Below are positions 1 to 6,283 of a stretch of DNA of 6,377 nt, one piece after another. The stretch's first letter is position 1, and the number at the start of each line of letters is the position of its first letter. The notes below the pieces were generated by a model. That model was not told the DNA's origin. It did no database searches and saw nothing but the letters and a program-made list of their open reading frames with translations. This DNA comes from Spirochaeta sp. (GTDB lineage Bacteria; Spirochaetota; Spirochaetia; DSM-2461): NCBI GenBank assembly GCA_030592625.1, contig JAUVIY010000153.1:1-6377 (forward strand), written 5' to 3'. The translations under genes were made by a program, and so were the position numbers.

Positions 1-198
1 ACCATAGAATCCAGCAATTGGAGAGCTTATTTCCGGATCGGCCCCATCTTCATAAACAAGAGCTATCCAAGTGTCACCAGAACCAGAATAGCCAAAACCG
101 GAAACGGACTCGACAAAAAGAGTCCCGGGCCATGAGTCACCAAGCTGACAACTAACAAGCGTGATTGCGATAAGGGATATAAGAACGGTGGTTTTCAT
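1..198 (-). CDS. Lipoprotein of unknown function, N-terminal part only
   Basis: The first 66 codons of a gene that continues past the left edge. The translation opens MKTTVLISLIAITLVSC: a lysine, a hydrophobic core, then a textbook lipobox L14-V15-S16-C17, so Cys17 should be lipidated and the mature protein membrane-anchored. The mature part is rich in Gly, Ser, Trp and acidic residues (GYSGSGDTWIALVYEDGADP), as in a secreted beta-rich domain, but I do not recognise a family. The ATG at 198 is the only choice, because an in-frame TAG lies at 211-213 with no other start between. No Shine-Dalgarno sequence precedes it: the upstream bases read TATCACTCAGAG. A TAGTAT hexamer ends nine bases before the ATG, so a nearly leaderless transcript is conceivable, but that is speculative. 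Exported lipoprotein is well supported; function is unknown. Confidence 0.75.
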   Translation of the reverse strand, partial: MKTTVLISLIAITLVSCQLGDSWPGTLFVESVSGFGYSGSGDTWIALVYEDGADPEISSPIAGFYG

Positions 199-607
199 CT
201 CTGAGTGATACTAACTCGAAACCATGAACGCTGTCTTTAGCGGGGAAGGCTAAGGTAATGAGTTATCTGTATACATCGAACTATCCGGACAGGCCCTGTA
301 TCGAAAACCGGATTTACCGTCACAGGAAAACACAATACCGGAGATATTGTCAGAGGGAGAGGCTTTTATTACAAATCCTTACTTTTCAGGAGTTAATCGG
401 TATTCAATATGACAATGATCAGAACAGTTTTCTTATTAAGGCTCCATACTACCCAAGTCGCTAAATAGGAACTCCATCAGACTCTTTTTTAAGTCTTCTG
501 CACCCCTTCTGTATCCAAAAACCAGTATCAACCAATCCGATTCGGTGGCAGGCTCTCCCGGGTGTCGGCTCAGCTCCGGCACGATATAAACGCTTCCCAC
601 CTACCGG

Positions 608-715
608 AAAAACAAACGAAAAACCAGGAACCGGGACAGCGGGAAAGTGCCGACCGAGGAACCGGGTCGCCGGAGGCGATCCCGCATGACGAGGCGGTGC
701 ATTCCCGCTGTCCCG
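608..715 (-). terminator. Possible terminator of the radA operon
   Basis: Read in the radA direction, the hairpins of the 632-715 inverted repeat are followed after about eight bases by TTTTTCGTTTGTTTTT (608-623 on the + strand, 13 of 16 bases A). No other gene lies between radA and this point, so transcription could end here. The T tract is not directly adjacent to the stem, as it would be in a classical intrinsic terminator, and the site is about 75 bases beyond the radA stop. Confidence 0.3.
632..715. repeat. Nested inverted repeat, 84 bases
   Basis: The outer arms are perfect 14-base complements: CGGGACAGCGGGAA at 632-645 and TTCCCGCTGTCCCG at 702-715. Inside lies a second hairpin at 663-684: CGGGTCGCC, loop GGA, then GGCGA-T-CCCG with one bulged T. 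The bases between the two stems (647-652 against 695-700) can pair further with two G-U wobbles, so the whole unit can fold into a long interrupted stem. It lies outside any gene and is much more GC-rich than the sequence to its left. This would suit a dispersed palindromic element (REP or small MITE type), a structured RNA, or an operon-end structure. One copy in one window cannot tell these apart. Confidence 0.6.
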
Positions 716-788
716 AGGATTGGAATCCATTCTTTTACGGTAAGTGAAGAATCCCACTAACGTAATCCGGAGGTCAGCAAGAATAAAC

Positions 789-2135
789 TCAGGAAGAGAG
801 TGCCGCCGCCAGGGCATCACGGATATGGTGGATTTCGTTTCCACTCCCGGGGAACGCACCGGCTTCATCACCGGCGGCGGCGGAGACCCAGCGGCTCAAG
901 CCAGTATCGGAGGCGGTTTTGATTCGACGGCGCAGATGGGGAACCGGTCGGACTTCCCCGGCAAGGGATAACTCACCGACGGCAACCATGTCGGCCGGCA
1001 GGGCCTTTTCAGATCGGGCGGAAAAGAGTGCCAGTGCCAGAGCCAGTTCAGCTCCGGTTTCGCCGATGCGCAGGCCTCCGGCGACATTGACGTAGATGTC
1101 CTGGTCTGAGAGGCGTAGTCCGGCATGACGTTCCAGCACTGCGGCGATACGGCTCACCCTTGCGTTATCGATACGGTCCGAGTAAACCCGGCCCATTCCG
1201 CCCTTGGAGGGGACGGTGAGAGCTTGTATCTCCACCAACAGTATTCTGGACCCCTCATATACGGCGGCAACGGCACTTCCGACGGGAGGACCGCCTTTTC
1301 GGTGTTCGAGAAACAAGCCGGCAGGATTGGCGATGGGTGTCAAACCTTGAGCTCCCATCCGGAACAGACCCACTTCATCCACCGAACCCATGCGGTTCTT
1401 CGATGCTCTCAGGATGCGCAAGTCGCTGGAGGAATGGTCGAAATACAGCACCGTATCCACAAGGTGTTCTATGACTTTGGGGCCGGCGATGGTGCCTTCC
1501 TTGGTGACATGAGCGATGAGAAAGATGGGAATTCCCGCGGCTTTGGCCCAGGTGGTGAGGCAATGTCCGGCGATTTTCAGTTGATTCGAAGTACCGGGTA
1601 TGGCGCCGGCTTCACCGGATATGAGGGTCTGTATGGAATCCACCACGACGTAGGCGGGTTTCCGTTCAGCCAGAATGTCAATCAGTACTTCAAGTTCGGT
1701 TTCGCAGAGAATCTCAAGGCTTTCCTGGCTGAGATTGAGGCGGTCGGCCCGGTTTTTAATCTGACCCGGGGATTCCTCGCCTGATACGTAGAGTCCCCGA
1801 CCGGGAAGAGTTGCGGCCACCTGGAGCATGAGGGTTGATTTCCCGATTCCAGGCTCACCCCCGAGGAGTACGGCGGTTCCCGGCGAAAGGCCGCCGCCGA
1901 GTACGCGGTCGAGTTCGCCATTCCCTGTAGGGTGCTGTTCCGGGGGGGTTGGATCGATGTCGGCCAGAAGCTTCGGTACGGGCCTGCGGGACCCACTGGT
2001 GTTTGTGGACTTGCCGCCGAGGCGGACTTCCTTGAAACTGTTCCATTCGCCGCATGAAGGACAGCGTCCGAGCCACTTCGGCTCGTCGTGCCCGCAGGAG
2101 TCGCAAACGTAGGCGCTATGTTTGCCTTTAGCCAT
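789..2135 (-). CDS. radA: DNA repair protein RadA
   Basis: RadA (Sms) is a RecA-like cytoplasmic ATPase that drives branch migration during recombinational repair. The 448 residues show the full family layout. A four-cysteine zinc finger lies at Cys11, Cys14, Cys25 and Cys28. The Walker A motif GGEPGIGKST is at 92-101 (Lys99) and the Walker B strand AYVVVDSIQT at 161-170 (Asp166). The RadA signature is at 246-250, and a Lon-protease-like domain runs from about 275 to the end (VEIQALTV, GGLRIGETGAELALALAL, VGELSLAGEVRPV). The signature reads KNRMG where the family consensus is KNRFG. Length is close to the usual 450-460 residues. The ATG at 2135 follows the TAA of the preceding isomerase gene by two bases, and its binding site GAAGG (2142-2146) lies in the last codons of that gene, so translation is probably coupled. 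It is the last gene of the operon. Confidence 0.97.
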   Translation of the reverse strand: MAKGKHSAYVCDSCGHDEPKWLGRCPSCGEWNSFKEVRLGGKSTNTSGSRRPVPKLLADIDPTPPEQHPTGNGELDRVLGGGLSPGTAVLLGGEPGIGKSTLMLQVAATLPGRGLYVSGEESPGQIKNRADRLNLSQESLEILCETELEVLIDILAERKPAYVVVDSIQTLISGEAGAIPGTSNQLKIAGHCLTTWAKAAGIPIFLIAHVTKEGTIAGPKVIEHLVDTVLYFDHSSSDLRILRASKNRMGSVDEVGLFRMGAQGLTPIANPAGLFLEHRKGGPPVGSAVAAVYEGSRILLVEIQALTVPSKGGMGRVYSDRIDNARVSRIAAVLERHAGLRLSDQDIYVNVAGGLRIGETGAELALALALFSARSEKALPADMVAVGELSLAGEVRPVPHLRRRIKTASDTGLSRWVSAAAGDEAGAFPGSGNEIHHIRDALAAALSS

Positions 2136-2137
2136 GC

Positions 2138-3160
2138 TTAACCTTCGAGGAAGCTGACCAGCTCCATTTCGAAAATCAGCCAGCTGTTCGGTTCGATGGG
2201 TCCGTATCCCCGATCGCCGTATGCCAGGAACGGCGGGATGATGACTTCCCGCACTTCACCGGGCTGCATGTCCATTACCATTTCGATCCAACCGGGAATA
2301 ACACCATCCTGGCCGAGGATGAAATCGAAAGTCTGACCTCGGGTGCGGGAACTGTCGAAAACCGTTCCGTCCAGCAATGATCCTGTGTAATGCATGGAAA
2401 CCTGGGATCCGGCGGAGGGCTTGCCGCCTTCTCCTGTAGCCAGCACCTTGTAGTGAATCCCTGTCGGAGTTTTTTGCCGCTCGCTCCCCAAAGCCAGAAC
2501 CGCATCGGCCAGTACTGTATTGGAGATCCGGAGATTCTCAATCTCCGCGGCCCTGGCGGCTTCGTATTGTACTGCGAATGTCGCGGGGTCGAATCTGAGA
2601 CGCCTGGCTTCACCGCCGACCCGTATGATCCGGATCGATTCGATGACATCTCCCCTCCGGATGCGCTTCAAGGTTTTAATTCCTGAAATCAGGCGTCCGA
2701 ACGCCGTGTATTTCGAGTCCAGGTAGGGATCGCCCTCTCTGGTGATGAAGAAACGACTTCCGGCGGACTCGGTGGCGAAACCGTCCATGACCAGAATACC
2801 GGGCGCCCCGGTACTGATGAGGGCGCCGGTTTCCCGGGGTATGGTGTAACCCGGTCCTCCGGATCCATCATTTGAGGGATCGCCCGAGAAAACGGCGTAC
2901 TTCGGTGCATCCCGGTAAAATGTGAGTCCGCTGAAATATGGTTCGTCGGGATTGACGATATCGTTGGGAAGGGTTCCTTCAGCCAGGCCGCAGAAGTTTG
3001 TGACGGTCAGCGGCGTCCGGTTGGGGTCGAGTCGGAAAATCATGTTTCCCCGATTTGTCGTAAAATCGGCGTAGAGACCGGGACCCAGTTCGTCATCCGA
3101 TCCCGAAGCCCATAAGGAGTAGGGAAAAATCAGCAGGAAAATAATAAATAGGCGCTTCAT
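2138..3160 (-). CDS. Exported cyclophilin-FKBP protein with degenerate cyclophilin site
   Basis: A 340-residue paralogue of the upstream gene. It has a signal peptide (MKRLFIIFLLIFPYSLWASG, likely cut after Ala18 or Gly20, no lipobox cysteine), then a cyclophilin domain at about 29-182, a helical linker at about 190-232 and an FKBP domain at about 235-337. The FKBP pocket is complete: Tyr258, Phe268-Asp269, Phe280, Val287-Ile288, Trp291, Tyr314 and Phe330. The cyclophilin site is not. Arg83 and Phe138 remain, but His82, Phe88, Met89, Gln91, Asn127, Gln136 and His151 of the intact paralogue are replaced by Tyr, Tyr, Ala, Phe, Gly, Arg and Tyr. It is therefore probably a soluble periplasmic chaperone or isomerase acting through its FKBP half, with the cyclophilin half serving for binding. 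I chose the ATG at 3160 because AGGAG lies ten bases upstream and the signal peptide starts there. An upstream in-frame ATG at 3286 would put an unrelated 42-residue tail inside the preceding gene. Confidence 0.9.
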   Translation of the reverse strand: MKRLFIIFLLIFPYSLWASGSDDELGPGLYADFTTNRGNMIFRLDPNRTPLTVTNFCGLAEGTLPNDIVNPDEPYFSGLTFYRDAPKYAVFSGDPSNDGSGGPGYTIPRETGALISTGAPGILVMDGFATESAGSRFFITREGDPYLDSKYTAFGRLISGIKTLKRIRRGDVIESIRIIRVGGEARRLRFDPATFAVQYEAARAAEIENLRISNTVLADAVLALGSERQKTPTGIHYKVLATGEGGKPSAGSQVSMHYTGSLLDGTVFDSSRTRGQTFDFILGQDGVIPGWIEMVMDMQPGEVREVIIPPFLAYGDRGYGPIEPNSWLIFEMELVSFLEG

Positions 3161-3170
3161 AATGCGTAGT

Positions 3171-3175
3171 CTCCT
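3171..3175 (-). promoter_or_regulatory. Ribosome binding site overlapping the upstream stop codon
   Basis: The minus strand reads TTTCTAGGAGACTACGCATTATG. AGGAG shares its first two bases with the TAG stop (3174-3176) of the lipoprotein gene and sits ten bases before the ATG at 3160. Ribosomes ending the first isomerase would stop on this site, which suggests coupled translation of the two paralogues. It also fixes the start of the second gene. Confidence 0.7.
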
Positions 3176-4208
3176 AGAAATCGAGCAGCTCGACATCAAA
3201 GACCAGCCAGGAATCGGGAGGAATGGGACCGATACCCCGGCTGCCATATGCCATTTCCGGCGGCAGAATGATAATCCGACGTTCACCCTTTTTCATATCC
3301 AGGAGGGATACATCCCATCCGGGAATTACCTGATGACTGCCAACATTGAACTGGAACGCTTCGTTCCTGTCCTTTGAGCTGTCGAACTGGGTGCCGTCCA
3401 TCATGGTACCGGTGTAGTGGACCGAGATTTTTGTCCCGGGAGGCGGATTGCTTCCGGTGCCTTCGGTTCTGATGACATAATAAATGCCGGTTTCTTCGTC
3501 CCGGACGGCGTCGGGCCAGCGATTGGCGATATCATTCATTACAGCTTTTATCTTTTCCTCTCCGGCTGCTTCCCTACGGGTCAGCAGACCTTTTTCAATT
3601 TCCCTGAAAGCCTCGGTATCGGCTTTGAAAGCGGTGGCTTCGGAACCGATCCGGATGATTCTCAGCTTTTCGATTGAATCACCTTTCTCTATGGAATCGA
3701 CAATATCCTGACCCTCGACAACGCGTCCGAAGATGGTGTGTTTGCCGTTAAGATGCGGGGTGGGGACATGGGTTATGAAAAACTGACTGCCGTTGGTATC
3801 CGGTCCGGAGTTAGCCATGGCCAGGATGCCCGGTCCGTCAAATACCAGGTCACTGGAGGTTTCGTCGGGGAAGCGGTAACCCGGACCTCCGGATCCTGTG
3901 CCCTGGGGGTCACCGCCCTGGATCATGAAATCTTCAATAACACGGTGAAATGTGATTCCGTCGTAAAACGGACCTTTTCTGTCGGCGAAATCCAGATCGC
4001 CTTCGGTAAGGCCGACAAAATTCATAACAGTCAGAGGTGCTTTATCGGGATAAAGTTCGACGATGATGATTCCCTTTGTTGTATTGAATTCCGCATATAG
4101 ACCGTCTTTAAGATCCAGTTCTTTTTTGATGCATGAAGTCGTCATAATGGCAAATATGAGCGCGAGAGCCGGGAACAAGAATTCCCGCCTGTAACCCGAA
4201 ATGCTCAT
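3174..4208 (-). CDS. Cyclophilin-FKBP dual peptidyl-prolyl isomerase, lipoprotein
   Basis: A 344-residue protein joining two unrelated prolyl cis-trans isomerase folds, so it should help fold exported proteins. The N-terminus (n-region YRRE, hydrophobic [13 protein letters not shown], then TTSC) fits a relaxed spirochaete lipobox with lipidated Cys26. The cyclophilin domain spans about 37-190 with a complete active site: FHRVI (Arg89), FMIQGGD (Phe94, Met95, Gln97), MAN (Asn133), GSQFFIT (Gln142, Phe144) and HLNGKHT (His157). A charged helical linker follows (about 194-240), then an FKBP domain at about 245-344 with Tyr265, Phe275-Asp276, Phe287, Val294-Ile295, Trp298, Tyr321 and Phe337. The ATG at 4208 is preceded by a perfect AGGAGG (4215-4220) at six bases. 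It heads the group with its paralogue and radA. Two-domain CYP/FKBP immunophilins are known; the cyclophilin-first order is, as I recall, that of Treponema. Confidence 0.93.
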   Translation of the reverse strand: MSISGYRREFLFPALALIFAIMTTSCIKKELDLKDGLYAEFNTTKGIIIVELYPDKAPLTVMNFVGLTEGDLDFADRKGPFYDGITFHRVIEDFMIQGGDPQGTGSGGPGYRFPDETSSDLVFDGPGILAMANSGPDTNGSQFFITHVPTPHLNGKHTIFGRVVEGQDIVDSIEKGDSIEKLRIIRIGSEATAFKADTEAFREIEKGLLTRREAAGEEKIKAVMNDIANRWPDAVRDEETGIYYVIRTEGTGSNPPPGTKISVHYTGTMMDGTQFDSSKDRNEAFQFNVGSHQVIPGWDVSLLDMKKGERRIIILPPEMAYGSRGIGPIPPDSWLVFDVELLDF

Positions 4209-4236
4209 GTGTATCCTCCTGGTGAGTTCGTACGCT

Positions 4237-4242
4237 AGTATA
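4237..4242 (-). promoter_or_regulatory. Candidate -10 box for the isomerase-radA operon
   Basis: TATACT (five of six bases match TATAAT) lies 28 bases before the ATG of the first isomerase gene. That distance would give a short leader containing the AGGAGG site. I find no good -35 hexamer 16-18 bases further upstream (TCGACG or close), and that position falls inside the hairpin at 4252-4278. A real promoter here would be sigma-70-like with a weak -35, or dependent on an activator. Confidence 0.25.
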
Positions 4243-4251
4243 TCGATGCCG

Positions 4252-4278
4252 TCTCAACCCGTCGACCCGACGTTGAGA
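4252..4278. other. Stable hairpin between deoD and the isomerase operon
   Basis: On the minus strand TCTCAAC pairs with GTTGAGA as the outer stem, and GTCG pairs with CGAC around a GGT loop, leaving two unpaired G: 11 base pairs in 27 bases. It starts about 40 bases after the deoD stop. No T run follows on either strand, so it is not a standard intrinsic terminator. It could be a terminator of another kind, an RNA processing site separating deoD from the next operon, or an operator, since it overlaps the -35 region of the candidate promoter. Confidence 0.5.
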
Positions 4279-4318
4279 TGTGTTGTTCTACTCGAGGTAA
4301 TTTTGAAAGAACCTCACT

Positions 4319-5032
4319 CTATAAATCGATTCCGATCGCAGTCTCGAGAGCAAGTTTCATCATCTGGGTGAACGTTTTCTCCCGTTCCTCGGATGTCGTT
4401 TCTTCCCTGGATACCAGGTTGTCGCTTACCGTCAGCAAACAAAGGGCCCTGATGCCGAAACGGGCCGCGAGGGTATAGAGTGCAGCGGCTTCCATTTCTA
4501 CCGCAAGAACTCCGTACTTCGCCCAATTTTTCCAGGATTCCGGATCCTCATCGTAAAATACATCCGAAGAGAGGATGTTACCGGCCTTGATATCCAGTCC
4601 GATTTCACCTGCACATTGGGTGGCCTTCTTAATGAGATCCCAATCGGCGGTGGGTGCGAAATTCATACCCCCGAAGCGTTGACTCACCATCGCTGAATTG
4701 GTTGATGCACTCAAGGCCAGCACAAGATCGCGCAGTTTAATTTCCGGTTGTATTGAGCCGCAAGATCCGACACGGATCAGGATCTTGGCGCTGTAGGAAT
4801 TGATGAGCTCATGGACGTATATTGAGTGGGACGGCATACCCATGCCGGTGCCCTGAACTGATACATCAAATCCCTTGTATGTACCGGTATAGCCATACAT
4901 ACCCCGAACATCATTGTAGCACTTGGCGTTCTCAAGGTAGTTCTCGGCGATAAAGCGAGCCCTCAATGGATCGCCCGGTAGAAGAACCCTGGGTGCTATA
5001 GCGCCCTCCGGCGCACCAATGTGAATACTCAA
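4319..5032 (-). CDS. deoD: Purine nucleoside phosphorylase, DeoD type
   Basis: This cytoplasmic hexameric-type enzyme splits purine (deoxy)ribonucleosides with phosphate into free base and (deoxy)ribose 1-phosphate, in purine salvage. The 237 residues align with E. coli DeoD (239) almost without shifts. Nucleoside and phosphate residues fall at matching numbers: His4, Gly20 in PGDP, Arg24, Arg43, Arg87 and Ser90 in RVGSCG, Phe159, Glu179-Met180-Glu181 in VEMEAA, Ser203-Asp204 and Arg217. Asp204 and Arg217 are the catalytic pair of this class. Position 205 is Asn where E. coli has His. The start is TTG at 5032: no in-frame ATG or GTG occurs between it and the upstream in-frame TAG at 5099-5101, and it places His4 correctly. 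It lies 66 bases after serA with a possible weak terminator between, so it may be transcribed separately. Confidence 0.96.
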   Translation of the reverse strand: MSIHIGAPEGAIAPRVLLPGDPLRARFIAENYLENAKCYNDVRGMYGYTGTYKGFDVSVQGTGMGMPSHSIYVHELINSYSAKILIRVGSCGSIQPEIKLRDLVLALSASTNSAMVSQRFGGMNFAPTADWDLIKKATQCAGEIGLDIKAGNILSSDVFYDEDPESWKNWAKYGVLAVEMEAAALYTLAARFGIRALCLLTVSDNLVSREETTSEEREKTFTQMMKLALETAIGIDL

Positions 5033-5039
5033 AATCCAT

Positions 5040-5046
5040 CCCCCCC
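5040..5046 (-). promoter_or_regulatory. G-run ribosome binding site of deoD (TTG start)
   Basis: The minus strand reads ATCAGGGGGGGATGGATTTTGAGT. The run of seven G, preceded by A, sits seven bases before the TTG and can pair with the CCUCC of 16S rRNA using G-U wobbles. It is not a standard AGGAGG. A nearby ATG (5037-5039) is out of frame with deoD and closely follows the G run, so it could compete for ribosomes. Confidence 0.45.
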
Positions 5047-5073
5047 TGATATCAGTATCGTGAAAAGAATAAG

Positions 5074-5086
5074 GGGCAACTTGCCC
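5074..5086 (-). terminator. Weak terminator-like hairpin after serA
   Basis: Starting 12 bases beyond the serA stop the minus strand reads GGGCAAGTTGCCCCTTATTCTTTT. GGGCA and TGCCC form a five-pair stem with a three-base loop, followed by a T-rich but interrupted stretch. The stem is short and the tract imperfect, so termination would be partial at best and read-through into deoD is likely. Confidence 0.3.
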
Positions 5087-5098
5087 GGGTGCAAGGGC

Positions 5099-6268
5099 CT
5101 ATCGACATATCTGCCGGGTCATCACCACGCCGTTGATAGCGCCGAGTTTGTTCATGGCTTCTGAGCTGATACTTGAAGCCGAGAGATCGATGATATTGTA
5201 GGCGATTCCGTTACGGTGCTTGTTCACCATATTTCCAGAATTAAGCCCTTCATCCTCCAGGACCGCCAGTATCTGGCTGAGCATGTTCGGGATGTTCTTA
5301 TTCGCTATGATGAGTCGTACGCCGCCGGCGGATTCAAGGGAACAGGCCGGGAAGTTCACCGAATTGGTTATGTTGCCGTGTTCCAGGAAATCCTGGAGCT
5401 GCTTGGCCGCCATGACGGCGCAGTTATCTTCGGCTTCGGCCGTAGATGCGCCCAGATGAGGAATGGACATGACGCCTTTTACCCCCAGGAGCTCCGGGTT
5501 GGGAAAATCGGTAATGTAATGAGAGATGGTACCTCCTTCGAGGGCCGTTTTGACGGCGGCGATATCCACCAGTCCACCACGGGAGAAGTTGAGGATACGC
5601 AGTCCTGTTTTAGCCAATTTGAGCTTCTCGGCATTGATGATATTTTCCGTGTCCGGGATCAGGGGAATGTGCAGGGTCATGTAGTCACAGATGCCTATGA
5701 GCTGATCGAGGTTTTCACAGTGCTTTCTCCTTCTGGAGAGACCCCACGCCGAGACAATGGTGATGAAGGGATCGTATCCGTAAACGTCCATACCGAGGTC
5801 GACGGCTACATTGGCCACCAGTGTCCCGATTGCGCCCAGGCCGACAACACCGAGTTTTTTTCCGCTGATCTCGGATCCGGCGAAGGATGATTTTTCCTTT
5901 TCGACGTTTTTGGACAGGTTGCTGTCGGGGGACTGTGCGGAGACCCAGTTCATTCCTTCATGGATTCGTCTGGATGAGAGCAGCAGCCCGGCAATCACCA
6001 GTTCTTTCACGCTGTTGGCATTTGCACCGGGGGTATTAAAGACAACGATTCCACGATCTGTGCAGGCATCGACAGGTATGTTGTTCACCCCGGCACCGGC
6101 TCTGGCGATGGCCTTCACGGTGGTGTCGATTTCATTTTCCGGCAGTTTGTAACTGCGGAGCAGCACCGCGTCGGGGCCGGATATTTCGCCGGCAACTTCA
6201 TATTCATTCCGTTCGAACAGGTCCAGACCTACTGGAGAAATCTTGTTGCGTGTTTGGATTTTGATCAT
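5099..6268 (-). CDS. serA: D-3-phosphoglycerate dehydrogenase
   Basis: SerA oxidises 3-phosphoglycerate with NAD to 3-phosphohydroxypyruvate, the first step of the phosphorylated route to serine, in the cytoplasm. The 389 residues show the substrate-domain signature ARAGAGVNNIPVD (55-67) and FNTPGANANSVKE (77-89). The NAD-binding loop GLGAIG is at 143-148 with Asp166 for the ribose. SRGGLVD holds catalytic Arg230, Glu259 or its neighbour is the likely acid, and PHLGAST holds His271. A single ACT domain occupies about 316-389 (GVRLIIANKNIPNML onward), as expected for feedback control by serine or another amino acid. This is the short SerA type without the extra intervening domain. I place the start at ATG 6268, six bases after GGAGG; an in-frame ATG at 6292 would translate through that site. 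The upstream neighbour may be serC, but the visible tail is too short to say. Confidence 0.96.
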   Translation of the reverse strand: MIKIQTRNKISPVGLDLFERNEYEVAGEISGPDAVLLRSYKLPENEIDTTVKAIARAGAGVNNIPVDACTDRGIVVFNTPGANANSVKELVIAGLLLSSRRIHEGMNWVSAQSPDSNLSKNVEKEKSSFAGSEISGKKLGVVGLGAIGTLVANVAVDLGMDVYGYDPFITIVSAWGLSRRRKHCENLDQLIGICDYMTLHIPLIPDTENIINAEKLKLAKTGLRILNFSRGGLVDIAAVKTALEGGTISHYITDFPNPELLGVKGVMSIPHLGASTAEAEDNCAVMAAKQLQDFLEHGNITNSVNFPACSLESAGGVRLIIANKNIPNMLSQILAVLEDEGLNSGNMVNKHRNGIAYNIIDLSASSISSEAMNKLGAINGVVMTRQICR

Positions 6269-6274
6269 TACTGG

Positions 6275-6279
6275 CCTCC
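6275..6279 (-). promoter_or_regulatory. Ribosome binding site that sets the serA start
   Basis: GGAGG on the minus strand, six bases before ATG 6268. It decides between this start and the in-frame ATG at 6292, whose extra eight residues are not conserved-looking and would overlap the site. Confidence 0.75.
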
Positions 6280-6283
6280 GATT

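Larger units (their letters stand above)
199..788. other. Intergenic region without a defensible gene
   Basis: About 590 bases separate the stop of radA from the left-edge lipoprotein gene. The left half (about 250-480) is AT-rich; 361-420 has 19 G or C in 60. It has short open stretches in several frames on both strands, none convincing. The best start is the + strand ATG at 258, with GGGGAAGG eight bases upstream, which opens 68 codons to 464. The product is Arg-rich, uses AGG, AGA and TTA codons unlike the neighbouring genes, and resembles nothing I know. The right half holds the nested inverted repeat at 632-715 and its flanking A-rich tract. I see no tRNA, no insertion sequence ends and no CRISPR repeats. 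Confidence 0.6.

Noticed and set aside
476..500. AGACT and AGTCT around a T run as a terminator
   Set aside because: The T run lies in the loop and not after the stem, the stem is only five pairs, and no + strand gene ends here.
461..871. 136-codon minus-strand frame overlapping the end of radA
   Set aside because: Its first 80 bases or so overlap radA in another frame, it has no ribosome binding site, and much of it translates the inverted repeat, giving a Pro- and Arg-rich nonsense-like product.
1125..1784. 219-codon open frame on the + strand
   Set aside because: It lies wholly opposite radA, whose zinc finger, Walker motifs and Lon-like domain are unmistakable. The + product has no recognisable domain and is a mirror of radA codon bias.
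3161..3286. Upstream in-frame extension of the second isomerase from ATG 3286
   Set aside because: The extra 42 residues lie inside the first isomerase gene, resemble nothing, and would bury the signal peptide that begins at 3160 behind a good ribosome binding site.
5216..5890. 224-codon open frame on the + strand
   Set aside because: It lies opposite serA, which has complete catalytic and NAD-binding motifs. The antisense product is low in recognisable features.
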